A stretch of 64,000 bases of DNA, from NCBI RefSeq assembly GCF_022965805.1, contig NC_133104.1, positions 20,507,071 to 20,571,070 of the forward strand, given 5' to 3'. The translations under genes were made by a program, and so were the position numbers. Below, piece after piece: positions 35,527-48,884 of this stretch. How positions within the stretch are numbered: position 1 is the stretch's first letter; each line of letters starts with the position of its first letter. Under the pieces are notes generated by a model, which was given only the letters and a program-made list of their open reading frames with translations, did no database searches and was not told the DNA's origin. The DNA comes from Primulina eburnea (taxonomy: Eukaryota > Streptophyta > Magnoliopsida > Lamiales > Gesneriaceae).

Positions 35527-37233
35527 TGTGAGGACCCGGGCTCTAACTCAATTCTTTTGGGATTTAATTGGATCTTTGTTCGAAAATGTGGGTCAAAAAT
35601 TTGCTTTTAACATTAATTCAAATGTATAATAAAAGCATGACATATATTTATAATAATTAAACAAAATCAGATACATACAAGTCTGTCTAGCACAACGATA
35701 CAACTAATGTTCGAATCTCAAATACAAGTAGTTCAGATCTAGACAAAAACTACTAGTAATCTGCTGCTACACCCGGCATCACCACGCTATCAACTCTCTC
35801 TTCCTCGTCGTGACCCTGATCCTGCCCCACCTGTTGCCATGCACACATACAGACACGACAACAGCCGGATAACTCCGGTGAGAACATATCCCAGTATAAA
35901 ACATGGATGCATGCAATGTCATAATCATGTACAAAAGCATAGCATATATCAAGTAACATGAATAAAATCTAAACATGTAGAAGAATACAAATCTGTATTC
36001 AACATTTAAATCTTGACTCGACTCATTTCTAATCTAGGGATCCCGGTGTGAATAAGACGGTCTGTCACCTACTCAACCAATCGGGGCGACGGTACGTCTT
36101 ATTCCTAGACTTCGGTCAGCTCTGTATCGAGGGTCTACACATAGAGCAAATCTACTCCTATGCGTCGATACACCGAAACGTCTAGTTTTTTGGCCAGTCT
36201 GCCAATATCTCCTATCTCAGGACTCGACTATAAATCAATAAACAAAACATTACATAATGAAATTTAATAACAATCTAGTATGTGATTTAGGGAAACTCGT
36301 ATCAAATCTGAATCGAGTTGTGCAATCCCGTGACCACATGAATTATACCTTTCTTGTCGAATAGTCGGTGTCGTAGTCGAAGTCTCGAATACCAAGTAGT
36401 CAATACAAATCTGAAATAGCATAATAAATGTGCACTCTATCAATATACATCTCCATGTACAATTCTGTAATCGCTTTCAATGTAATTCAACGACGTAACG
36501 ACGTAGTCTCGCGATACCGATAACTCAATCTCAACATAACAATAATCGATTAACCTCAGTCAATTCAACATCAATAGCACAATCATTTCAACACTGAAAA
36601 TCTGCATAATCTCTCATAATACATGCTGAAATTTCGAAACAACGTCATACGGTATCTGAAAATCAATCCGGTAACGTTTCTACAATGCTCATAATATCAA
36701 GAACACATATTATAACTCAAATCTGAATTCTTCCAACACACAAATATCGAAACATGCTGAAAATAACTGAAACTTACATCTTCTTGTAATCTTCAAAGAT
36801 AGGAGTTCAAATCTATGCTTGGATTTAAATTTGGAGGTATAAATCTTTCACAATACCAATTCTAATATGAAAAGCTTGAGGGAAAGCTTGTTCTTGGTTC
36901 TGCTGATGAAGAATGAAGAGAAATGAAGACAGCTCAACTCATATATATTGCATGAAATTTCATACGTGTCTTCTTAAAACATTAACACATTTCAGGCGGC
37001 GCTCGGGCGGTAAGAATGTACCGCTCGGGCACGGCAGTTTCTGTCCAACACTTTTCGAATGATACTTTGGCGCTCGGGCGGTCAAAATGTACCGCTCAGG
37101 GCGCGGAAGCTTCTGCCCAAAACATAATTTTGTTGGACAATGGCGCTCGGGCGGGCTTTTTCTACCGCTCGGGCGCCACTGAATCTGTTCCAATATTGTA
37201 CCCTTCACATTTTTAACATTTCTGGGCATTACA
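35527..37233 (-). repeat. Gyp-E 5' LTR
   Basis: 1,707 bp, nearly identical to 28942-30647. GC-rich array at 36998-37177; one unit has an extra A (GCTCAGGGCGC). TATA run about 36940-36952. Confidence 0.95.
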
Positions 37234-37238
37234 GTGCC

Positions 37239-38085
37239 TGCAAGAACTAGTCGATTATGATTAACGTACAGTACGGTCCCTTCATCTCATATATCCCGAT
37301 CGAATCTGCAACCATTGGTTCATCGAGGGTTGCATATTAATTCGATAACTATGTGATAACTTTAATAGTGGCATCGCATGTACTATTCGGAGAACTCCTT
37401 CTCCAATGTACATCTCATACTCTGGCCAGAGATTCCATGCACTATTATTACATAAGATCACATAGGATATCCACACCCGCAGGTGAGCGGTGAATCCCCG
37501 ACTACAATGCACTGGCTCCTATATGTGTCGCAACTATACCCAACCTCGCCACCTGATGACTCTCCTGGAGCCGGTAAACGAGTCAAAGCACAACCCTAGC
37601 ATATAGAGCCTCAGTGTTGTCCCGGGTCGTAAGGACTAATGGTGTACAATCATAACCACGGACTTATCCTCTCGATGAATGATAACCACTTGGAAAGTCC
37701 GAGGGAGGGTTGTTCGGTATAATCATCATATGACTACCCATCTGTATGTTTGGACATCTCTATGCCCTTACCAAGAAACGCAGTACACAACATCACAGAT
37801 GCTAGTCTCGAGCTCAAGCGACCTTTATCCATGTTTTAGGCGGCTGAATCGACTAGGAACGAATTTAGAATATGCAGTGTTTACAAATGAGTTTCAACAT
37901 CGAATTACGATTCATTTGTATTAAAGCATAATCAAGGACTTTATCTATGCTGCTTGCATGGGTATACAGATAAAGTATTACGAAACCATTAAAAGTTAAA
38001 TTATATTAAAATAAAGATTGTTTATTTCACTTGAGTCAATAAATTCCCTAGCCAACCGTTGGCTTGCAGGGTATCTACTCTAACA
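37239..38085 (-). repeat. Cop-J 3' LTR, right piece
   Basis: Remaining 847 bp of the LTR, resuming after the second GTGCC and ending CTCTAACA; a degenerate polypurine tract (minus CAAGTAGCAGAT) follows at 38086-38097. Confidence 0.93.
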
Positions 38086-38097
38086 ATCTGCTACTTG

Positions 38098-40790
38098 CCC
38101 TAGAGCCAACTACCCTTAACTTTAATCCCATTGTTTTGCGATGCTTCTGAAACAATGGTCCTGGCAAGGGCTATGTAAGTGGATCAGCAACATTATCTGC
38201 AGAGGGGACTCTTTCGACTGATGTCTCCTCTTCCCACAATCTCCCGTATGATATGGAATTTCCTCAATACATGTTTGGATCGCTGATGAGACCTTGGTTC
38301 CTTTGCTTGCGCAATGGCACCAGTGTTGTCGCAGTACGACGGGACTGGATCAACTCCATTAGGAATAACGTCCAACACTTGGACGAAATTCCTCATCCAA
38401 ACCGCCTCTTTGGCTGCATCAGATGCAACAATGTATTCAGCTTCAATGGTGGAATCCGCAACGGTGTCTCGCTTGGAACTTTTCCAAGAGACAGCCGCAC
38501 CATTTAGCATTAATACAAAACCAGAGACCGATTTCGAATCATCTACGTCACATTGGAAGCTAGAATCAATGTAGCCTTCCAATTTCAATTCTCCACCCCC
38601 ATAAACCATGAACAAATTCTTAGTGCTTCTCAAGTACTTAAGAATATCTTTCACGGCCTTCCAATGCATTGGACCAGGGTTCGCCTGATATCTGCTTGTA
38701 ACACTCAGAGCGTAAGCAACATCAGGACGTGTCGATATCATACCATACATGATACTACCAATGGCAGACGCATATGGAATACGTGTCATCATCTCTATCT
38801 CTTCATCAGTATTGGGATACATAGCTTTAGATAGAGTAATACCATGACACATTGGTAAGTATCCTCTCTTGGACTCTTCCATAGAGAATCGTTTTATAAT
38901 GGTATCGATATATGTGGCTTGGGTGAGCCCCAACATCCCTTTTGATCTATCTCTATAGATTTGTATTCCTAATATATAGGATGCTCCACCCATGTCCTTC
39001 ATGGAGAATTTACTGGCTAACCATACTTTAGTTGATTGCAATAATCCTACATCATTCCCAATGAGCAGGATATCATCAACATAAAGTACTAGGAATGTCA
39101 CTGCACTCCCACTAACTTTCTTGTACACACATGGTTCCTCAGGATTCTTAGCAAAACCAAACTCTTTGATAGTGCTATCAAATCTGAGGTTCCAACTCCT
39201 TGACTCCTGCTTGAGACCATATGTTGATCTCTGAAGTTTGCATACCTTATGCTCACTTCCTACTGATGTGTATCCCTCAGGTTGAAACATATAAATTTCT
39301 TTTTGATGTCTCCATTGAGGAATGCAGTCTTTACATCTATTTGCCATATCTCATAGTCATACCATGATGTTATGGCTAGTAGTATTCTAATGGACTTAAA
39401 CACAACAACTGGTGAAGAAGTTTACTCATAGTCAACTCCTTGTCTTTGAGTATAACCTTTTGCAACCAGTCTTGCTTTGAAGGTCACTACCTTCCCATCC
39501 GCCCCAAGCTTTCTTTTGTAGATCCATTTGCATCCTATGGGAACGATTCTCTCAGGTGGATCCATCAATGTCTAGACTTGGTTTGAATACATAGAATCCA
39601 TTTCTGACTGCATAGCTTCAAGCCATTTGGTTGAATCAGTATCAGATATTGCTTCTTTGAAATTCATTGGATCACATCCAACACAAGACTCAACATGACC
39701 TTGTTCATGAAGAAGCATATATCTTGCAGGTGGTCTAATAACACTATCAGACCTCCTAGGAGCTTGTACTTCAACTACTGGTTGTTGGAGATTAGGTTCA
39801 ACTACTATAGTTGAGGGACTATCTTGAATTTCTACAAGTTCTATCATCTTGCCTTTTCTATCTAATAGAAATTCCCTTTCATAAAGGTGACATTTCTTGA
39901 AAACAAACACTTTTGCTTCATTGAGATGATAGAAATAATATCCAACAGAATTCTATGGATATCATACAAAGTAGCATAAAGTGGATCTACTATCCAATTT
40001 GTCTCTCACTGTCTGCTTCACGTAAGCAAGACATCTCCATATTCTCTCATAAGAATATTTAGGAGTTTTTCCCATCCATATCTCATATGGTGTTTTATCT
40101 ACTGCTTTAGTATAAACATTATTCAACAACATTGCCGCAGTTTCAAGCGCAAAGCCCCAAAACGATGTAGGCAATCAGTGAATCTCATCATTGATCGAAC
40201 CATGTCCAACAAGGTTCGCTTACAATGTTCAGAAACACCATTCAATTGTGGTGTTGCTGGTGGAGTCCATTGTGAGAATCACATTCTCTTTTAGATAATC
40301 CCAAAAAATCAGCACTCAAGTATTCTCCACTTCGATCAGATCGAAATGCCTTAATACTTCTTTCCAGCTGATTTTATACTTCAGATCTGAACTCTTTGAA
40401 CTTTTCAAATGCTTCAGATTTGTGTTTCATCAAATAAACATACCCATACCTCAAATGGTCATCAGTAAGGATAATGAAGTATGATTGCCCATATTTTGTG
40501 CTAACACTTAGCGGGCCACAAACGTCTGTGTGGATCAAATCCAGTAGACCATGTGCACGTTCCACGTTTCCATCGAATGGAGTCTTAGTCATTTTTCCTT
40601 TTAGACAAGATTTGCAAGCAGGTAGAGAATTTGTGTCTGACGAGTCAAACATGCCTTCTCCCACTAATTTGTGCATCCTTCTTTGGAAAATATGACCTAG
40701 TCTAGCGTGCCATATTTGTGTGAGATTTGGATCATCTAACTTTCTTTTGTTGTTGAAATAGTGTGTACTTGGACATTCACTTATTATTTC
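38098..40790 (-). pseudogene. Cop-J pol: integrase, RT, RNase H with frameshifts
   Basis: Integrase N-terminus MHKLVGEGMFDSS...CKSCLKGKM then HTDVCGPLSV and HKSEAFEKFKEF (40374-40676); late integrase FWGFALETAA and PYEIWMGKTPKYSY (39962-40174); linker to RT (39572-39910). A long open stretch, 38193-39300, holds RT with LYVDDILLIGND and RNase H with [18 protein letters not shown] and EPRSHQRSKH. Frameshifts or stops lie near 40350, 40180, 39940, 39575, 39420, 39298 and 38230, and a TAG near 38135 in the last codons. The protease segment between the gag remnant and integrase seems deleted. Motifs match the Angela lineage. Confidence 0.9.
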
Positions 40791-41520
40791 CAGAACATTT
40801 CTGGCGCATATAATTTCTTATGTCCGGACTTCTTGCAGTGAAATAAATATGTTCTGACTTATCAGGCTTTGTTGGCCCTTTAAGTGTCGTTCAGAGTTTG
40901 CCTCTTATTGGGTTTGTTTTTCTTGTGAGGGGCAGAACATTTCTTTCCCTTACTTTGTGGGCCATTTTTCGTCTGACGAGAGGCCCATAAGAAAATGATG
41001 ATCTCATAAGTTATAAGCGTATTGACTAGCTCTTCAAGACTATCATCTATCTTATTCAAATTGAAGTTCACCATAACCCCGTCAAATGAGGAAGAGAGAA
41101 ACAACAAATTGATGTTATCTAGTAACTCGTTAGAAATCACATATTCCAAGCCCACCACTTTCTCAATAAGCCCAGTCATATATACACCACGCTCATGGGC
41201 CAAAGCCCCATCTTGCATTTGCGTAGTCACGAGCTTTTAAAAGTGGTGTGCATCACCGTACGAGTTTCACGCACCATGCAACTCTTGCATATGTGTATTT
41301 GAATGTCAGCAGCATTCAACATTTCCTCAAACTGTCCCTACAGTTCATTTGACATAGAAGCGAGCATGTTACACTTTAGTTTGCATACTATGGTCCTACC
41401 ATCTTGCATGCTTTGTCAGTTCAACAAGACTGACATTAGTGTGTATGCTATTTTCTCTGAATTCAGAACAATTTTCCCAACCAGTCTTGAAAATTAGATT
41501 CGATTAGCTTGTTAATAATA
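40791..41520 (-). pseudogene. Cop-J gag, heavily degraded
   Basis: Homologous in pieces to Cop-F gag. 40880-41230 keeps the segment with LLFLSSSFDGVMVNFNLNKID, and 41300-41500 matches the N-terminal half in shifted frames. The zinc knuckle survives only as FHCKKSGHKKLYA with later ligands lost. No usable start. Unlike Cop-F, this copia did not retain gag. Confidence 0.82.
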
Positions 41521-43399
41521 AAAATTGATTACGTGACGAAATCGAAAATGTACTGATACGGAAACAGAATAATGGTTGCTGATTATTTTAAAATAATTTT
41601 AAGATATAAAATATGGATTTTATTTTATAAATCTCCCTCCCACTATTTTGACATTTTCACCACCCTCTGATGAAAAAGGGAAATCGTATTTCCTTAGTGG
41701 GCACGTAGAGTCCAATTAGCCAATTATAATCCCGAATAATATCAGCCAATTATAATTTCTAAAAGGTAGAGTCCAATTGCATCCATATGCAACCTCCGCG
41801 TGTTTTGCCTCACGTTTAATAAGGACTCAATAATATGACGTCGTTTATTTTCGCGTGTCAAACCAACCCATCAATATTGAATTGTAGTAGACGGTCGCCA
41901 TGAGTTCCCCCAATAATATGAGCCGAAGTCATGGGAGTTCCACTCAATTCATATCATATGTCCGGTGGAAGTCACAGCTTTCCGGTGTACAGGCCTCCCC
42001 AATAATATGAGCCAGACACTGTCTGCGGGGAGCGATCAACATGCAACCACGGTTGATGGAAGGCAAGGAAAAATTAAACTCCTTTAATTTTTACTTTTTC
42101 GGTTTGATATAAATTTTGAATCTTATTCAAAATGAGGGATTTTAATTTTAAAAGTGTCTCATCATTTTAATTTAAAAATCGCGTGCCACGAGTTTGTATG
42201 TTTGCCGGATTCATGCAACTATATTATATAATAATATACATACATGCATACTACTATATATCGCATATATATCATAATATGACATTCAACAATAAATAAG
42301 GATGATCGATCGCCAACACTATTAGATCCATGTGAGCCATACATGGATCCAGGTCAAACCTAGGTGAATGCAGGGATGCAAATGCAACTATTACAAGAGC
42401 TTCCAATATTTTACATGTCTTCGTCTTGATCATCGGGCCCACCATCTTCCAGTCTTGATCTCCCACTATTTCTAATATTACATTTAAATAGCCATGGCAC
42501 ATAAGGGATACATCTCATGGGGTAGGAACGGGCCATAAACCAGGCCCACTTTAATAATATCAAATATTAAAAAAAACGAATAAAACAGTAAAATATCCTA
42601 ACATACACCTAACACATTGGTCAAGGCTTTCGATCATCCTTCATGCATTTAATATCAAATATTAACATCAATTTAATTAAACAATTTAATTAATTGATAA
42701 ATCATATATCTAATAATTATATTACTAACCACCACAATTATTAAAGAATTTAATAAATTAACTAAACTCATCTATTTAATTTCCAATTAAATCAATAATA
42801 AATGATTTCTTGTAAAAACTCATTTTTACCATAAATAATTAAAATCATATTCTAATTATTTATTTCACAAGAAAATTATTAATTTTTCAAAAATTAATTT
42901 TCCAAAATAAAAATTGAACCAATTTTCAAAAATATCAATTTTGCCCTAAATTTGAAAAATCAGAAAATCGCACCCTAGGCCCAAACAATTCAAGACCATT
43001 ATTCAGCGCGGTTCCCGAGACACTCTCGGGCAGCCGCACGCGCTGCCCGCCCCACTGCCCGAACGTTTCGGGCAGCGGCGACTGCCCTGTGCGCGCAGAA
43101 CGCGCACAGGCGCGCCGACGCGCGCGCAGGCGTCCGACGCCTGCGCTAGCGCGGTGCGCGCAGGCGTCCGGCGCCTGCGCTAGCGCGCTGCGCGCAATCG
43201 TCCGGCGCCTGCGAGCGCGCTGTGCGCGCACCGACTGCCCGGAACAGTTCCGGGCAGATTAAATTTTTTTTTTTTTTTTTTTTTCGAAAATCTAGAAAAA
43301 ATAAAATTTTATGGTGCATCATTTTTTCTGAAAAATTTTCTTGTGTGGTTAGAATAAATTATTCAATATGATTTAAAACCATACGATTCAGAAAACCTG
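41521..43399 (-). other. Cop-J untranslated leader
   Basis: 1.9 kb, no ORF of weight. It carries four CAATAATATGA motifs (42000, 41911, 41828, 41733) at the same spacing as in Cop-F, long AT-rich stretches (42560-42900), and a very GC-rich block at 43011-43257 followed by a T tract (43265-43284). Confidence 0.78.
43011..43257. repeat. GC-rich inverted-repeat block in Cop-J leader
   Basis: About 250 bp, mostly G+C, with CpG-rich repeats (gcgcaggcgtccg.cgcctgcgctagcgcg) and two perfect hairpins: arms CTGCCCGAA/TTCGGGCAG at 43055-43075 and CTGCCCGGAAC/GTTCCGGGCAG at 43235-43257. It lies about 140 bases from the primer site, as in Cop-F and Cop-L1. Confidence 0.88.
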
Positions 43400-43411
43400 G
43401 CTCTGATACCA
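43400..43411 (-). promoter_or_regulatory. Cop-J primer binding site (tRNA-iMet)
   Basis: Perfect reverse complement of TGGTATCAGAGC, adjacent to the LTR start at 43413. Confidence 0.93.
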
Positions 43412-43412
43412 C

Positions 43413-43843
43413 TGTTGGATCCGGGTTTTCTACACGCCCAAACGCAGCGGAAGTTTAAAATTTTTATTTTATTTTGAAAAACAAAATAACTTTTGGACAC
43501 TCGTATGGTTTTCAAAACATTTATAGGATGTTTAGAAATTTATACCTTTTGTGAATAAATCACGTGGCACCAACTGATCCGGTATTACAGATCTAGCTCT
43601 TGATGAATCCCTACGAACTTTATTCAAGAGACCCCTTTCTTCTAATCAGGTCCACGACTAGATGATTTGTTCCTCTTCTAATTCGCACTAGAGAATTAAA
43701 AGAAGTTTTTCATAGGAGAGAAAAAAATAATTGAGAGGCGGCTCAAAAATTTCTTTTTAAATTGTGGTGGCCGATTTTCTTCATTTTGAGATGGAGGTTC
43801 ACGTGAGATTTTATTGTGGTGGGCTAGGGTTGACCTATCAACC
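43413..43843 (-). repeat. Cop-J 5' LTR, left piece
   Basis: 431 bp from TGTTGGATCC, interrupted by a solo LTR after CAACC (43839-43843). Confidence 0.93.
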
Positions 43844-46037
43844 TGAAAGGGATCGATATACGGTGTTCAAAATCGCAACGGAAGCACAAAAGTGTTTTCA
43901 AAACATGAAAACCGAAATTTTGGTATAAAATTTTTTTTTTTTTTTTTTTTTTTTAAAATTGAACACCATGTACTAGTTGTGCAAACATATACAAAAATCT
44001 CAACTTTCAAGCATAGGGTGTTGAGAAAATTACCTATCAATCACAAGGATTGATTTTATGGCTCCAACTAAGGTGTAAACACCTTAGCTCTTGAAGGTAG
44101 ACAATCTACAAGCTCCACCTTTCTTTTGGACTCCTTTCTTCCAATCAAGCCCACCACCAACTAGGTAGATCCCCTCACATTTTGCACTAGAAAAATGTGA
44201 GAATTTTTCAAAGAGAAGATAGTGTTTTCTCCAACAAATTGAAGAACACAAAAGGAAGGAAAAATGGAGAGAATAATGAGAGAAGTTTCGGCCATGGAGG
44301 TGCAAGAATGAGGGAGGATGAGTTGTCTTGGGGTTGAGAAAAGTTAAAAGCAAAAGGTGCATGCCTTGCATTATTTAAATAAAAAGTAATCTCCAACCCT
44401 TCACCTCCCATGCATGCATATAATATAGTTTTTAATCAAATTAAAAACTTTGGACTAAATTTAATTATCTCAAACACATTTGAGACTAATTAAACATTAC
44501 TTGAATTTACTCAAGTCCCACTAGTTTAAATAATTATTTTAATTGAGCTCTACAAGACTCAATATTATTTAATTAATCCAACACTTGAATTAATTTAATT
44601 ATTTGGACTCTACTAGGTCCACTAGTGTCTAATTAATTCAACACTTGAATTAATTTAATTTAGTCCATAATAATGTTTATGAAAATCACAATTTTCAAAT
44701 ACATTATTCACTTGGCCAAATTTTAATTTAGGAACACTTCCATAAATTAAAAATTTACATTTCTCTCATAGAAGTCATACTTCTGTTTTTTCTTTACACT
44801 TATAAACTCATTTATAAGTCGTTCAACACATTGAACTATTTTCTCCTTTATAGAAGTCATACTTCTAATTTTCCTTACGCTCATAAACTCCTTTATAAGC
44901 CGTTCAACACATTGAACTATTTTTACTTCTCAACGGGATCTAGAAAGCTAGTACTTGTGTGGCCCTCAATGGTTCATTGATACAACTAGCCGTGGGTTCA
45001 CATCTCTATGTGATTCGGACTAAACATGTCCTTATATGAGCATACCCCAATTGCTCCATTCTTATTTATCAACACCTTGATAATAAGAACGTCAGAACTC
45101 AAGTCTGATAGTACCCAACCAATCATGTTAAACGCCTAGCAGCATCGCTTACATGATTCCCTAGGTATCAAATGATAGTGCCTGCAAGAACCATTCAATT
45201 ATGGTTAGCGTACAGTACGGTCCCTTCAACTCATATATCCCGATCGATTCGACAACCATTGGTTTATCGAGAGTTGTCAATGAATCGATACTATGTGTCA
45301 TGTTGTAGTTGCATCGATGGTGTAATCTATGAAACCCCTTTCATAATTACAACCATACTCTAGCCAGAGATTTCGATCTACATACACATGATAACACATA
45401 GGATATCCATACCCGAAGGTAAGCGGTGAATCCCCGACTACAATGCATCGACTCCTATGTGTTTCGACATAACACCCAACCTTGCCACCTGATGACCCCA
45501 TGAGAGTCGGTAAACAAGTCAAAGTGTAATTCTAGCACATAGAGTCTCAATGTTGTTCCGGGTCATAAGGACTAATTCTGTACAACCATAAACCAGGACT
45601 TTTCCACTCGATAAGTGAGAACCACTTGGAAAGTCCTTTTATGGAGGGTTGTTCAGTGCACTCTACCAGGAGCACCTATCTGCATGTTCGGACATCACAA
45701 TGTCCCCTACCAATGAAACATGGTACTCACATCGCAGATACTAGTCTCTAACTCGAGCGGCCTATATCCTTCTTAGTGGCGGCTGAATCGACTAGGAACC
45801 GTTTAGAATATACAGTATTACAAATATGAGTTTCATGATACTCATCATATGAGCATCTCATATTCTTTCTACTATTTGTATATTCAAGGGCTTTATCTAT
45901 GCAGCTAGCATGGGTATACAGATAAAGATTTGCCAAAGTAATAATTTCAAATATTATTAAAATAAAGACTGCTTATACATAGAGTTTCATTGTGAATACT
46001 CGGCCAACACTTGGCTCGACGGGCACCTACTCTAACA
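43844..46037 (-). mobile_element. Solo LTR of the Cop-F/H family
   Basis: 2,194 bp, TGAAAGGG...CTCTAACA (reverse orientation), flanked by the perfect target duplication CAACC (43839-43843, 46038-46042). No internal sequence. It contains the doubled hairpin module (about 44767-44925, reverse). Nearly identical to the Cop-H LTR at 60096-62288, with identical flanking sequence on the left. Confidence 0.95.
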
Positions 46038-46042
46038 CAACC

Positions 46043-47662
46043 TTTATTTATAAATAAAATATAAACTAATTACATAATTAACCTTAATAAACTTGATTTA
46101 ATTAATTGGGCTAGTCCAACTAGTTTAATTAATTTAATCAAAGCCTATTAAAAATTTAATTATTTTAATATGTTGGACTTGTACCCCTACAAGCCCATTA
46201 AACATATTATCCATCATATTTAATTTATTAATTAATAAACTCAACCTTTGAGCTTAATAAATTAAATACATTATAAATTTAACATTTGAATTTAATATTT
46301 AAATTATAAATTCAACTCCTTGAATTTTATCACCTCCAAAATTTAATATTTAATAAACCCAACTTTTGAGTTTAATAAATTAAATTATCAAATTTCATAA
46401 ATTCAACTACTTGAATTTATTTTCTCCAAATTTCATAAATTCAACTTCTTCAATTTACTATATCATAAATTCAACTCCTTGAATTTATTTTCTCAAAATT
46501 TTGTTATCATAAATTCAACTCCTTGAATTTACTATATTATAAATTCAACTCCTTGAATTTATTCTCTCAACGGGAACAAACGATCCAGTGCTTGTGTGAC
46601 CCTCAATGGTTCAGGGATACAGCTAGCCGTGAGTTCACAACTCTTTGTGATTCAGGACATAATCCTTTATTCGGGCTTACCCTAGTTAGCCCCATTCTTT
46701 TCATCAACACTTTGATCAAGAATGTCAGAACTAATTTCTGATTGCACTCATCAGATCATGGTAAGAGCGTCTAGTAGCATCGCCCCATGATCCCCTAGGT
46801 GTCACTGATAGTGCCTGCAAGAACCAGTCGATTATGATTAACGTACAGTACGGTCCCTTCATCTCATATATCCCGATCGAATCTGCAACCATTGGTTCAT
46901 CGAGGGTTGCATATTAATTCGATAACTATGTGATAACTTTAATAGTGGCATCGCATGTACTATTCGGAGAACTCCTTCTCCAATGTACATCTCATACTCT
47001 GGCCAGAGATTCCATGCACTATTATTACATAAGATCACATAGGATATCCACACCCGCAGGTGAGCGGTGAATCCCCGACTACAATGCACTGGCTCCTATA
47101 TGTGTCGCAACTATACCCAACCTCGCCACCTGATGACTCTCCTGGAGCCGGTAAACGAGTCAAAGCACAGCCCTAGCATATAGAGCCTCAGTGTTGTCCC
47201 GGGTCATAAGGACTAATGGTGTACAATCATAACCACGGACTTATCCTCTCGAAAAATGATAACCACTTGGAAAGTCCGAGGGAGGGTTGTTCGGTATAAT
47301 CATCATATGACTACCCATCTGTATGTTTGGACATCTCTATGCCCTTACCAAGAAACGCAGTACACAACATCACAGATGCTAGTCTCGAGCTCAAGCGACC
47401 TTTATCCATGTTTTAGGCGGCTGAATCGACTAGGAACGAATTGAGAATATGCAGTGTTTACAAATGAGTTTCAACATCGAATTACGATTCATTTGTATTA
47501 AAGCATAATCAAGGACTTTATCTATGCTGCTTGCATGGGTATACAGATAAAGTATTACGAAACCATTAAAAGTTAAATTATATTAAAATAAAGATTGTTT
47601 ATTTCACTTGAGTCAATAAATTCCCTAGCCAACCGTTGGCTTGCAGGGCATCTACTCTAACA
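46043..47662 (-). repeat. Cop-J 5' LTR, right piece
   Basis: Remaining 1,620 bp of the LTR, ending TAACA before the ATACC target duplication. Collinear with 28172-28941 plus 37239-38085. Confidence 0.93.
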
Positions 47663-47667
47663 ATACC

Positions 47668-48884
47668 TTCGTGATAGTGCGTCAGCCACTACATTTTTCT
47701 TACCTTGTTTGTACTTGATGATGTAGGGAAATGTACCTATGAATGCAACCCACTTGGCATGCCGCTTGTTCAACTTCTGCTGCCCTTAAGGTGCTTAAGA
47801 GACTCATGATCCGTATGAATCACAAACTCTATAGGCCTCAAATAGTGTTGCCACACCTCCAAAGTCCTCACAAGCGCGTACAACTCCTTGTCATACGTTG
47901 GATAGTTCAGTGCTGCTCCATTGAGCTTCTCACTAAAGTATGCCACCGGCCGTCCTCCTTGCATCAAAACACCACCAATATCTCCTACACCTGAAGCATC
48001 ACATTCAATTTCAAAAGTATTAGAAAAATCAGGCAAAACAAGTAAAGGCGCATTTATAAATTTTTGTTTAATAATATTAAAAGACTTCTCTTGCTCCTCG
48101 CCCCAATGGAATGGAACGTGATTCTTAATCACCGCCGTCATCGGTGCCGCCAGTGTGCTAAAATCTTTTACAAACCTCCTATAGAAGCTTGCAAGGCCAT
48201 GAAAGCTTCAAACTTGACTAACATTAGCAGGCGTTGGCCAATCTCGAATAGCACTTACCTTGTCCTCATCCACTTGTATCCCCTGTGAACTTACCACAAA
48301 ACCAATAAAAACAAGTTTGCTTGTACAAAAATCACATTTCTTAAGATTAGCATATAAATGTTCATCCCTAAGTGTTATCAGTACAAGTCTTAAATGCTCA
48401 ACATGCTCTTCTAAATCTTTGCTATACACAAAAATATCATCAAAATAAACCACAACAAATTTCCCTATGTAGGCACGCAAGACATGATTCGTCAACCTCA
48501 TAAAGGTACTAGGAGCGTTAGTTAAGCCAAAAGGCATGACCATCCACTCATATAACCCGTACTTGGTTTTAAAAGCCGTTTTCCACTCATCACCTTCCCT
48601 CATCCTAATTTGGTGATAACCACTTTTCAAGTCAATCTTGCTAAAAATACAAGCACCATGCAATTCATCTAACATATCATCTAGTCTAGGTATGGGATGC
48701 CTATACTTGATGGTTATGTTATTAATATCCCTACAATCCACACACATACGCCATGAGCCATATTTCTTAGGAACTAGCAAAACAGGTACAACACAAGGAG
48801 ATATAGACTCACGCACAAAACCCCTATCTAACAACTCACTTACCTGTAGTTGTAGCTCCTTAGTCTCCTCCGGATTGCTTCAGT
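47668..48884 (-). pseudogene. Gyp-I pol, RT and RNase H segment
   Basis: Middle part of the pol split by Cop-J and the solo LTR at 48885. [44 protein letters not shown], catalytic [12 protein letters not shown]. RNase [33 protein letters not shown]. Lesions: TGA near 48205 where Arg (CGA) is usual in this family, and a one-base deletion near 47785. The segment ends ADALSRR, which joins the integrase part at the ATACC target site. Confidence 0.9.

Larger units (their letters stand above)
28942..37233 (-). mobile_element. Gyp-E, complete Ty3/gypsy chromovirus (Tekay/Del-like), 8,292 bp
   Basis: Two LTRs (1,706 and 1,707 bp, about 15 differences by eye), primer site, polypurine tract and perfect target duplication GTGCC (28937-28941, 37234-37238). 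It is inserted in a Cop-J LTR. It encodes every domain of an autonomous element, but with two in-frame TAGs and a changed protease active site. Confidence 0.96.
27738..47662 (-). mobile_element. Cop-J, Ty1/copia (Angela-like) with two later insertions in its LTRs
   Basis: TGTTGG...TAACA ends, perfect target duplication ATACC (27733-27737 and 47663-47667) inside Gyp-I pol. After removing Gyp-E and the solo LTR, both LTRs come to 2,051 bp, with about 20 differences by eye. Internal region 38086-43412. Confidence 0.95.

Noticed and set aside
42935..43231. Arg/Ala-rich 98-codon ORF (also 59197-59481)
   Set aside because: Produced by the GC-rich hairpin block in the copia leader; composition artefact.
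47743..48448. Plus-strand ORFs over 47.7-48.9 kb
   Set aside because: Shadows of Gyp-I RT and RNase H.
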